NCBI GenBank assembly: GCA_020047815.1
Contig: JAIFNG010000032.1
Location: 1-38,592 of the forward strand
Reading direction: 5' to 3'
DNA length: 38,592 bases
From: Anaerolinea sp.
Lineage (GTDB): Bacteria; Chloroflexota; Anaerolineae; Anaerolineales; Villigracilaceae
This document shows positions 32,286 through 38,592 of this stretch, piece by piece. The stretch's first letter is position 1; the number at the start of each line of letters is the position of its first letter. The notes under the pieces were generated by a model. The model was not told the origin of the DNA. It searched no databases and worked only from the letters and a program-made list of their open reading frames with translations. The translations under genes were made by a program, and so were the position numbers.

Positions 32286-33195
32286 AGCGAATCCTCGGGT
32301 CGAGCAGGGCGTAAGCCAGATCAGTTGCGAGATTGAGCGCTAACACCACCACACTGGTAAAAATCGCCAGCGCCTGCACAAGCGGAAAATCGCGCCAGCC
32401 GATTGCCTGCGAAAGCAACTGTCCCATGCCAGGCCATGCAAAAATCGTTTCGATATAAATCGAGCCGCCGAGCATGTAACCGAATTGCACGCCAATTACG
32501 CTGATCAACGGGATGGCGACGTTTCGCAAAATATGTTTGAAATAAATTGTGGCTTGATTCAAGCCTTTGCTTCTCGCCGTGCGGACAAAATCCTCACCGC
32601 GCACCTCCAACACGGTCGAGCGTGTCATGCGCAGAATTTGACTCGATACTGCGAGGCTGAGAACGAAGGCGGGCAACACCACCGACTTCGCCTGGTCCGC
32701 GCCAAAGGATGGAAACCAATGCAGGCGTACCGCAAAGACAAGAATGAGGAGCAATGCCAACCAGAAGTTTGGAACGCTTTGTCCCAACAGGCCCCAAAAC
32801 CGTCCCAGCGAGTCAAGCGGGCTGCCGGGGTTAAGTCCGCCTGTCAGACCCAGCGGCACGCCAATTAGAATCGCCATGAGCAGCCCAATCACCGCCAGTT
32901 TAACAGTCGCAGACAGGCGTTCCATCACAAGGGGCAGGGCCGGCGTTGCGTAGTGAAGGGAATTTCCAAAATTGCCAACGGCTGCCTTCGAGAGGAAATC
33001 CAAAAATTGAACGCTGACCGGGCGGTTGAAGCCCATCATTTCGCGGAAAGCTTCCATCTCTTCGGGCGAAGCGTCGCGCGACATCATCAACGCCACAGGG
33101 TCGCCAGTCATGCGCAGCATGAAGAACGCAAGAGTCAAAACACCCAAGAGCAACACAACGGAAATGAGAAGTTTGGATACAAAATAGCGCAGCAT
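32275..33195 (-). CDS. dppB: peptide-type ABC transporter permease (DppB/OppB)
   Basis: The first gene of the importer operon. It has the standard DppB start (MLRYFVSKLLISVVLLLGV, then FFMLRMTGDPV), about six membrane helices, and the coupling motif TARSKGLNQATIYFKHILRN. I chose the ATG at 33195 (306 aa), which has AAAGG about 10 nt upstream; the longer reading from 33219 would place that ribosome binding site inside the gene. No substrate-binding protein gene precedes it, which is unusual: DppA/OppA normally leads such operons. It must be encoded elsewhere, or the system is partly degraded. Confidence 0.9.
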   Translation of the reverse strand: MLRYFVSKLLISVVLLLGVLTLAFFMLRMTGDPVALMMSRDASPEEMEAFREMMGFNRPVSVQFLDFLSKAAVGNFGNSLHYATPALPLVMERLSATVKLAVIGLLMAILIGVPLGLTGGLNPGSPLDSLGRFWGLLGQSVPNFWLALLLILVFAVRLHWFPSFGADQAKSVVLPAFVLSLAVSSQILRMTRSTVLEVRGEDFVRTARSKGLNQATIYFKHILRNVAIPLISVIGVQFGYMLGGSIYIETIFAWPGMGQLLSQAIGWRDFPLVQALAIFTSVVVLALNLATDLAYALLDPRIRYGK

Positions 33196-33679
33196 TATAT
33201 CTACCTTTCTTTGAATCATCGGCGCTTATACCGCTAACTCGCTAATTAAACGACATTGACAGTGTAATCCGCGACACAGCCGGTTACTACCGTTGTGATA
33301 TGGTTTTCAAAATAAATTCTTTCCATGCCAAAACCTTTCCGGATAGCTGCCTTCGGGTTCGCTGGCATGCATTTGCGACAGTGACGTTCTTATGCTACGA
33401 AAGCGTCGGTAGTTGTCGCTCATCGTTCGCTACTTGGCTCTGTGATTGGAGCTTATGCTCAGAAATCAGCCTCTTTTTCCTAATTTTCAAGCTATACGGA
33501 TTTTGTACGGTAGAGAATAACTTGTAAGTGATGAGCTAACCTACTGATTTTTGTGAATTGAAAGTCTCTTTTTTTATCGCAAAAATGCCAAAATTACGGG
33601 TAAATTCGGGCTTAAGGGCGATTTTTTCGGGACTTACTTTATTCAAAAATCAGTAGGTCAGATCTCCCTGCAGATACCT
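33196..33679. other. 484-nt intergenic region separating the importer and ETF operons
   Basis: No gene is supported. The right part holds a 120-bp element with 15-bp terminal inverted repeats (33539-33658). The left part is AT-mixed, with an imperfect inverted repeat (GCGACA...TGTCGC, about 33373-33418) and no convincing promoter for the importer genes. The missing binding protein is not here: the only ORF, of 75 codons, resembles nothing I know. Confidence 0.5.
33539..33658. repeat. 120-bp AT-rich element bounded by 15-bp perfect terminal inverted repeats
   Basis: The left arm 33539-33553 (ACCTACTGATTTTTG) and right arm 33644-33658 are perfect reverse complements, separated by 90 nt of AT-rich DNA without an ORF. 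The size and ends fit a MITE-like non-autonomous element. No target-site duplication is evident at the outer ends, and no second copy was seen in this window. A long-range hairpin that trims or ends the kinase mRNA (stop at 33680) is the alternative. Confidence 0.5.
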
Positions 33680-35125
33680 TTATCGATTTGCTTCTTCGCA
33701 TGCCCGGTGTATTTGCTTGAGTGTTTCCTCCAGCATGGTTGTTAGCTCCCGATAAGCCCCCACATTGATGGTTGTATAAACCTTGTGATTCTTTGGGTTG
33801 GGACTGAACTCGTCACGTTGATGTACCATGGCACCGACTGCCTGGGCAAAGTCGCTATAGATTCCCGTCGCTACAGCCACACAGATCGCGGCCCCCAGGC
33901 CCGCCGCCCCATTGATCTCGTTACGTACGGTTCGGATACCGAAGACATCTGCTACAATCTGCATAAAGAGAGGACTGTTCGACCCCCCGCCGCTGACGAT
34001 AAGCTTGTCCGGTACGATTCCGGTATCCTTAATCATGCCGTCCAGATTGTTCTTCATTCGCATGGCAATTGCTTCCATGATGGATCGGTACATGTGACCC
34101 CGGGTGTGGCGCTGATCGAAACCGATCATAACGCCCTTCTTGTGCAATTGTGTCGCAGGAGCAAGCCAGTCCGGAACGGTTAGCAGACCATCGGAGCCAG
34201 CAGGAACCTGGGCTGCTTCCTCCTCCAGCAGTTCCTCCACGATTCGGCCTGATTCACGTGCCTTCCGCTCTAACTCTTCACCGATGATGCCTTTAAACCA
34301 GGAGATATGCCACATGCCACCCCGAATACCCGAGCTTTCATACAGATACCGGTACGGGATGCACGACAGATTGGTGAAATAAGTTTTCCCATCAGGCAAA
34401 TTCCGTTCCCCCGCGACCATTGATGCGATGTAGGTGCCCAAAGACAAGAGGGCTACCCGGGGTTCGATAAGCCCTGACCCCAGGGACTCCACCGCTTTGT
34501 CGTTCGCTGTGGCTACCACAGGAATGCCCTCGGGCAAACCTGTCTCTTCCGCCGCCGAGGCGGAAACGCGCCCAAGGATTTTTCCGGGCAGGCACATTTC
34601 CAGGAGTTTATGACGGGGAATCCTGAAGGTGGAGAATGCGTCCGGATCCTCGATCCACTTCCAGGTCTCCATGTCTACTGGGAATTGGCCCTGGTACTGG
34701 TTGGCTATGGTGTCCTTTAGCTCCCCGGTCAGACGGAAGGTTAGATAGCCCGAGGTTGACCCGGTATAGCCGATATCCGGTTCGTCCTCATACGTCAGAT
34801 AGGCTCGTATATCCATCCAGCTCATGACCGGCGCTGCCAGGGAACCATCCTTTTTCAGAAAGACCCGGCAGGTGCGGATCGAACAGAGGCCGATCCCCTT
34901 GATGTCTGAAACATCCCCTTTGAAGGAAGCCATAAGTTCTTTCAACGCCGCTTTCGTGCTATCCCACAGATCGTCATCAGGATGTTCGACCCAGCCCTTC
35001 TGTCGGGTTAGCATGGGCCGCAGGGGCTGGCTTGCGCTGAGGAGTATCTCTCCCCGCTGGTTGATAATGGAAACCTTGGTGCTTTGGGTGCCGCTGTCGA
35101 CGCCGATAAAAAACACGTCATTCAT
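33680..35125 (-). CDS. FGGY-family carbohydrate kinase (YgcE-like)
   Basis: A 481-residue ATP-dependent sugar/polyol kinase of the FGGY family (xylulokinase/glycerol kinase relatives). The N-terminal phosphate loop is IGVDSGTQSTK (7-17). The second domain has TANDKAVESLGSG, LSLGTYIAS and the adenosine motif IVSGGGSNSPLFMQIVADVFG. I chose the ATG at 35125 because GAGAGG lies just upstream; the longer reading begins with TTG at the SDR stop codon. It is the last gene of the ETF operon, about 29 nt after the SDR gene. In family and context it matches E. coli YgcE from memory. The substrate is unknown. Confidence 0.88.
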   Translation of the reverse strand: MNDVFFIGVDSGTQSTKVSIINQRGEILLSASQPLRPMLTRQKGWVEHPDDDLWDSTKAALKELMASFKGDVSDIKGIGLCSIRTCRVFLKKDGSLAAPVMSWMDIRAYLTYEDEPDIGYTGSTSGYLTFRLTGELKDTIANQYQGQFPVDMETWKWIEDPDAFSTFRIPRHKLLEMCLPGKILGRVSASAAEETGLPEGIPVVATANDKAVESLGSGLIEPRVALLSLGTYIASMVAGERNLPDGKTYFTNLSCIPYRYLYESSGIRGGMWHISWFKGIIGEELERKARESGRIVEELLEEEAAQVPAGSDGLLTVPDWLAPATQLHKKGVMIGFDQRHTRGHMYRSIMEAIAMRMKNNLDGMIKDTGIVPDKLIVSGGGSNSPLFMQIVADVFGIRTVRNEINGAAGLGAAICVAVATGIYSDFAQAVGAMVHQRDEFSPNPKNHKVYTTINVGAYRELTTMLEETLKQIHRACEEANR

Positions 35126-35154
35126 ACTTACCTCTCTTATTGTTCCTATTGAGA

Positions 35155-35934
35155 TCAACGCATCAGGTAGCCACCGTCGACGGTCAGGACGGTGCCGTTC
35201 ACATAGTTCGAGGCGTCACTCGCAAGGAATACGCAGGCGCCCATGAGATCAGCAGTCCAGCCCCAGCGGTTTGCAGGAATATGGGAAAGGATCGTGGCAT
35301 TGCGCTGTGGGTCACTGCGGGTCTTTTCCGTCAGGCTGGTGGCGAAATAACCCGGAGCGATGGCGTTGACCTGGACATCGAATTGCGCCAGTTCGTCGCA
35401 CATGGCTTTGGTCAAGCCAACGATTCCGTGCTTGGTGGCGGCATAGGCTGGAGACCATTGTCCGCCCAAAAAGGAGTAAAGGGAGCCAATATTGATGATC
35501 TTGCCGCGATTTTGCTTAATCATGTGCTTGCCTGCCTCATGAATCATCTCAAAAGCCGCAGTCAGGTTGACAGCTACCATCTTGTCCCATTCCTTGCGGG
35601 TGAACTTGGTCACATCTTCGATATTGATGCAGATGCCCGCACAGTTGACCAGAATATCTATGCTGCCCCAGGCTGCCACACAGGCGTCTACGGCTCGTTT
35701 ACATTCGCCGTCAGCGGTAATGTCTCCGAGCAGGTGCTTGTACTCGACTCCGCAATCCTCGACCCAGCCCCTGGTCTCGCCATCCTCCTCCACAAGGCTG
35801 ATGACCAGCACATTCGCTCCGCCCCTGGCGAGCGCCACCGAAAAAGCTTGCCCCAGACCACTGTTGCCGCCGGTAACTATGGCGTTCTTGCCTTTCAGGG
35901 AGAAAAAATCCATCGTAAAGTCTGTAACATTCAT
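35155..35934 (-). CDS. SDR-family dehydrogenase (YgcW-like)
   Basis: A classical short-chain dehydrogenase/reductase of 259 residues. It has the cofactor motif TGGNSGLG (21-28), NCAG (97-100, one change from the usual NNAG), Ser151, and the catalytic Tyr164/Lys168 (YAATK). The segments MDFFSLKGKNAIVTGGNSG, LGGQWSPAYAATKH, IPANRWG and SNYVNG match what I recall of E. coli YgcW very closely, unlike generic SDRs. It should oxidise or reduce a hydroxyl/keto group with NAD(P). The ATG overlaps the EtfA stop (ATGA), so it is tightly coupled to the flavoprotein. A start at the second Met (residue 8) is possible. Confidence 0.93.
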   Translation of the reverse strand: MNVTDFTMDFFSLKGKNAIVTGGNSGLGQAFSVALARGGANVLVISLVEEDGETRGWVEDCGVEYKHLLGDITADGECKRAVDACVAAWGSIDILVNCAGICINIEDVTKFTRKEWDKMVAVNLTAAFEMIHEAGKHMIKQNRGKIINIGSLYSFLGGQWSPAYAATKHGIVGLTKAMCDELAQFDVQVNAIAPGYFATSLTEKTRSDPQRNATILSHIPANRWGWTADLMGACVFLASDASNYVNGTVLTVDGGYLMR

Positions 35935-36899
35935 CTTTTTTGATCTCCAGAATTTTGAGTATTTGATGCTTCTATGCGATTTAGAAGCCCTTCCACAAAT
36001 GCCCGGCTGTCCCCTTCTACAACTATGTCCGACATGCTGCAGATCGGGGCCTGCCTGTTTGTATTCACAGAAATGATATACTCCGCGTCCCTGATGCCCG
36101 CCACATGCTGGGCTGACCCGGAGATGCCAAGGGCGATGTAAAGCCGCGGACTCACGATCTTTCCCGACTGGCCTACCTGGATTGCCCGCGGGGCCTTACC
36201 CATGTCTACGACCTTGCGGCTTGCGGCGACCATGCCATGCAGCGCTTCCGCGAGTCGCTCAAGGAGGTGGAAATCACGGATTACTCCGCCGCCTCCGGAA
36301 ATCAGGACTTCGCTTGTGCGTATATCTCGAGCCTCGGACTTTTCTCGACGTTCGATCAGCTGAATGCCCGGGGTCTTCATATCCTGCACATCAACATCTA
36401 TAATTTCTGCAGACTTGAGGACTGGCTCTTCATAGGTGAAGACCCTGGGGCGTACACTCATCATGACCGGTCCGCTTCCCCGGCAGACAACCGTAGCCAA
36501 CATGCGCCCGCTGAAGGCCGGCCGCACCATCAAGACTTCATCACCATCAGTTCCGATTCCTGTTACGTCCGCCACCAGTCCGGCGTGGAGCCGCATAGCC
36601 GCCCTCGGGGCAATCATCCGGCCGCAGTGGGTTGCCGGAACAACGATCGCGTCAAAACAGTAAATCCTGTGCAAGAACTCGATACAGCGGGCAATAGTGG
36701 CCGTATCATAATTTGGCAGCGCCCCATTCTTCACCTGGAACATATAATCGAACAGGCTGCCTGCCGCTCCGTATCGGACTCCTGCGGCAAGGGCGTAGGA
36801 ACAAAAGCCCTTATCTCCGTATATCAGCCGACCGACCTCGAGCAGATCGATGGAGTCTTCCACTGCATCTTCGTCGATATACACCAGCACCCGCTTCAT
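35931..36899 (-). CDS. etfA: electron transfer flavoprotein alpha subunit (YgcQ-like)
   Basis: The alpha subunit of an ETF, which carries FAD and shuttles electrons from dehydrogenases to the quinone pool or another acceptor. The C-terminal FAD domain is intact: VGQSGKIVSP (242-251), LGISGSAQHVAG (257-268) and the NTNRQAPIC segment that continues the fold. The N-terminal domain is more divergent than housekeeping ETFs. At 322 aa it is normal in length. It overlaps EtfB by four nucleotides and the SDR by four, so the complex is made as a unit. Its location beside an FAD oxidase and kinase points to a dedicated pathway rather than fatty-acid oxidation. Confidence 0.93.
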   Translation of the reverse strand: MKRVLVYIDEDAVEDSIDLLEVGRLIYGDKGFCSYALAAGVRYGAAGSLFDYMFQVKNGALPNYDTATIARCIEFLHRIYCFDAIVVPATHCGRMIAPRAAMRLHAGLVADVTGIGTDGDEVLMVRPAFSGRMLATVVCRGSGPVMMSVRPRVFTYEEPVLKSAEIIDVDVQDMKTPGIQLIERREKSEARDIRTSEVLISGGGGVIRDFHLLERLAEALHGMVAASRKVVDMGKAPRAIQVGQSGKIVSPRLYIALGISGSAQHVAGIRDAEYIISVNTNRQAPICSMSDIVVEGDSRAFVEGLLNRIEASNTQNSGDQKR

Positions 36900-37696
36900 G
36901 GCTGTAGAAATCCCTTTTGTTCCAGCCAGTGGTACACCTTGTCGATACCGTCCTGGTCGACACGAAGCAGCACCGGGTCTTTGGCTTCCAAGGCATCCAC
37001 CTCAAGGCGGCGTACCTGGGTAAGAGACCCTTTCAGTCCCAGCTCCGACTCGTCCATCCCAAGTTTGTCGTTTCCCAGCACAGTAATCCGACTGGACACA
37101 TCCCGGTTCAAGTCTTCATATTGGATGTAGGGCAGCTTGCGTTCAGGGCTGTACTGGAACCCCAGCACCGCAGGAAGAGCAATGGAGAATCGCATCATCG
37201 CCGTCTCTCCCTCAACATCAACAACAGCCTGCCCTTCCTGGGAGATAAGTTTTACCAGGGCGCAGATGCCCACCATGAGGGGCAGCCCCAAGACTTCGGC
37301 CAGCTGAGCCGGCACCTGGCCGGTTCCCCCATCGAGGGTGTGGGTACCACAGAAAACACAGTCAAAATCCCTCGTCCCGAGATATCGCGCCAGCACCCTG
37401 CTCGTCGCCCAGGTATCACTACCCGCATGGCGCGGATCGGATATCAGCGTGACATGGTCGATTCCACGGCGCACTAGGTCCTCGAGGTGAGGCATGGCTC
37501 CCCGCGGAGCCATGCTCACAGCTTCAATGTACGTATCGGGGGCATCTCTTTTTAAACCCAGCGCCGTAGCCATTGCGGTAGCATCCTCGGGGTTGAGCAT
37601 CAGGCGCGCATTCTCACGGATGAGGATGTTCCTTTCGCGGTCATACCGAAGCTGGTCCACATCGGGTACCCACTTGAGCAAGCACAGGATTCTCAT
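36896..37696 (-). CDS. etfB: electron transfer flavoprotein beta subunit (YgcR-like)
   Basis: The beta subunit of the same ETF (266 aa). The nucleotide-binding loop is recognisable as CGTHTLDGGTGQVPAQLAEVLG (about 115-136), with the N-terminal strand ILCLLKWVPD and the NPEDATAMATAL helix. Standard ETFs bind AMP here, bifurcating types FAD; the sequence alone does not settle which. It lies 39 nt after the FAD-linked oxidase gene and overlaps EtfA (ATGA). It provides the docking half of the ETF for its partner oxidase. Confidence 0.93.
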   Translation of the reverse strand: MRILCLLKWVPDVDQLRYDRERNILIRENARLMLNPEDATAMATALGLKRDAPDTYIEAVSMAPRGAMPHLEDLVRRGIDHVTLISDPRHAGSDTWATSRVLARYLGTRDFDCVFCGTHTLDGGTGQVPAQLAEVLGLPLMVGICALVKLISQEGQAVVDVEGETAMMRFSIALPAVLGFQYSPERKLPYIQYEDLNRDVSSRITVLGNDKLGMDESELGLKGSLTQVRRLEVDALEAKDPVLLRVDQDGIDKVYHWLEQKGFLQP

Positions 37697-37735
37697 GCGT
37701 CATCCGTTTCGTTTGAATGCTTTCTCTTTTTGGAA

Positions 37736-38592
37736 TTATTTTTGGAACCTGGCGCCTTCTTCCTGATAGAAGATGGTGCCGAAGTTCATGATGCCATTAG
37801 GATCGAATGCTTCCTTCAGTTTCTCAAGTATGTAGTACGCGGAACCATGTTCCTCCCTGGTCCATTCGTTGCGGTATTTGCCAATGCCATGGTGATGACA
37901 CATGGATCCGCCGAGCTTGAGGGTTTCTTCCACAATGATGCGCTGGATCGAGTGGTGGTAGACTCGCATTTCGTCCTCGGGAGCACAGTTGATGGCGTAG
38001 TTGTAGACGAAATACATGTTGGTGCCGTTAATGTAGCTATGGGAAGAATGGCCGCCCAACATGGTTAAATCGTGTGCCCTTGGGAATTCCTCCCTGACGC
38101 GCTTAATCACATTGTCATACAGGGTCGGGATGGTTTCCCAGTCGGCAGATACCTCGGTAGTGAACCCGGCATGGGAATCGTTGTCGATCATCCCCTGGAA
38201 TTCGTCGTCGATATCCTGCTGGGACCAGTTGAGGTTCTTGAACCAGGTCGCAATCCGTCTTTGAACTTCTCGACCGCCTCTTCGATCCCAGCACAGATGG
38301 CCTGAACGATGCCCTTGTTCCCTTCGGCCATGAAAAGGAGAACGCATTTTCCCTTGTGAAAGTGGTAAAAGTGCTGCCGGGCATCCTCTTCGGAATAGAC
38401 GCGGGCAACAGAAGGCCGGTACCCGTTGACCATGACCTCCCGAAGCACTTTGATTCCACTGGCCACATCCTTGACGAGATAACCGAAAAAGGTATGGTTC
38501 TCCGGGAAGTATCGGTAAATTTTGATCGTCACCTCGGTGATGTAGCAGAGGGACCCTTCGTTGCCAATCGCAATATGACGAATATCGGGACC
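37736..38592 (-). CDS. FAD-linked oxidase, AGPS/YgcU-like (N-terminus off window; apparent frameshift)
   Basis: The C-terminal part of a flavoprotein of the FAD_binding_4/FAD-oxidase_C family (alkyl-DHAP synthase, D-lactate dehydrogenase, E. coli YgcU). The first visible residues, GPDIRHIAIGNEGS, are the end of the FAD-binding domain. The AGPS signature GGSMCHHHGIGKYR lies near the end, and the stop is preceded by FDPNGIMNFGT. One reading frame runs from 38592 to about 38258 and the matching continuation is in another frame (RIATWFKNLNWSQQD). A single base is therefore missing near 38254-38262, either a sequencing error or a real mutation. It should oxidise the pathway substrate and reduce the adjacent ETF. 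Confidence 0.85.
   Translation of the reverse strand, partial: SRYSSYCDWQRRVPLLHHRGDDQNLPILPGEPYLFRLSRQGCGQWNQSASGGHGQRVPAFCCPRLFRRGCPAALLPLSQGKMRSPFHGRREQGHRSGHLCWDRRGGREVQRRIATWFKNLNWSQQDIDDEFQGMIDNDSHAGFTTEVSADWETIPTLYDNVIKRVREEFPRAHDLTMLGGHSSHSYINGTNMYFVYNYAINCAPEDEMRVYHHSIQRIIVEETLKLGGSMCHHHGIGKYRNEWTREEHGSAYYILEKLKEAFDPNGIMNFGTIFYQEEGARFQK

Noticed and set aside
33300..33527. 75-codon ORF in the large intergenic region as a remnant of the missing DppA or of a transposase
   Set aside because: The translation shows no lipoprotein signal and no binding-protein or transposase motif.
35140..35943. 267-codon plus-strand ORF antisense to the SDR gene
   Set aside because: The minus strand has the complete SDR motif set and overlaps coupled genes; the antisense frame is a shadow.
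36237..37130. 297-codon plus-strand ORF across the etfA/etfB junction
   Set aside because: Both ETF subunits on the minus strand are full length with intact motifs; no domain is seen in this frame.
37736..38532. Two separate genes (37736-38347 and 38188-38532)
   Set aside because: Together they reproduce one AGPS-like oxidase C-terminus in order; the out-of-frame ends beyond the junction are nonsense, so one gene with a frameshift fits better.
3..38590. CRISPR arrays, rRNA genes, phage modules
   Set aside because: Scanning found no regularly spaced direct repeats, no rRNA-like stretches, and no integrase, capsid or transposase genes.

Overview
The window reads as a chromosomal stretch of a Chloroflexota bacterium, probably class Anaerolineae. 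This rests on gene content: a fused double phosphofructokinase, Tat-exported L,D-transpeptidase, family II CBS-pyrophosphatase, ROK-regulated sugar uptake, many multi-PAS/GAF kinases, roughly 50% GC, and several promoters whose -10 box sits 6-7 nt before the start codon (leaderless mRNAs). No ribosomal marker is present, so placement is inference. No CRISPR array, rRNA, phage or intact transposase was seen.

Layout. (1) 1-4814, minus strand: an amino-sugar-type operon with ROK repressor, ROK-like kinase, PIG-L deacetylase and sugar-binding lipoprotein (cut by the window start). (2) 4950-11290: a promoter/leader-peptide/terminator unit ahead of a tiny SWIM zinc-finger protein, a Tat-dependent YkuD L,D-transpeptidase, an orphan beta-class DNA methyltransferase, a PhoB-type regulator with a dead receiver, an initiator tRNA and a fused phosphofructokinase with one degenerate half. 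(3) 11300-16010: a divergent pair of small proteins (internal-repeat protein; EF-hand protein), a DUF1684 protein, two small membrane proteins and a CBS-domain pyrophosphatase. (4) 16161-25288, minus: two signalling units. One is a 7-TM multi-PAS histidine kinase translationally coupled to two response regulators, one with HDOD output and one with a degenerate HD-GYP output. The other is a Cache-HAMP-GAF-HisKA_3 kinase with a NarL-type regulator. (5) 25482-33195, minus: a Dpp/Opp-type ABC importer (two permeases, two ATPases, no binding protein) co-transcribed with two FAD-dependent oxidoreductases and an alanine/serine-glyoxylate-type aminotransferase. (6) 33680-38592, minus: FAD-linked oxidase (AGPS/YgcU-like, cut by the window end, apparent frameshift), EtfB, EtfA, SDR dehydrogenase and FGGY kinase.

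The last block is the most interesting. Its five families are those of the poorly characterised E. coli ygc locus (YgcU, YgcR, YgcQ, YgcW, YgcE; compared from memory). The first three junctions after the oxidase are a 39-nt gap and two ATGA overlaps, and the kinase follows with its own ribosome binding site. The likely logic is oxidation of a polyol/sugar-like substrate by a flavoprotein that passes electrons to a dedicated ETF, with an NAD(P)-linked SDR step and a kinase feeding the product into central metabolism. The substrate cannot be read from sequence.
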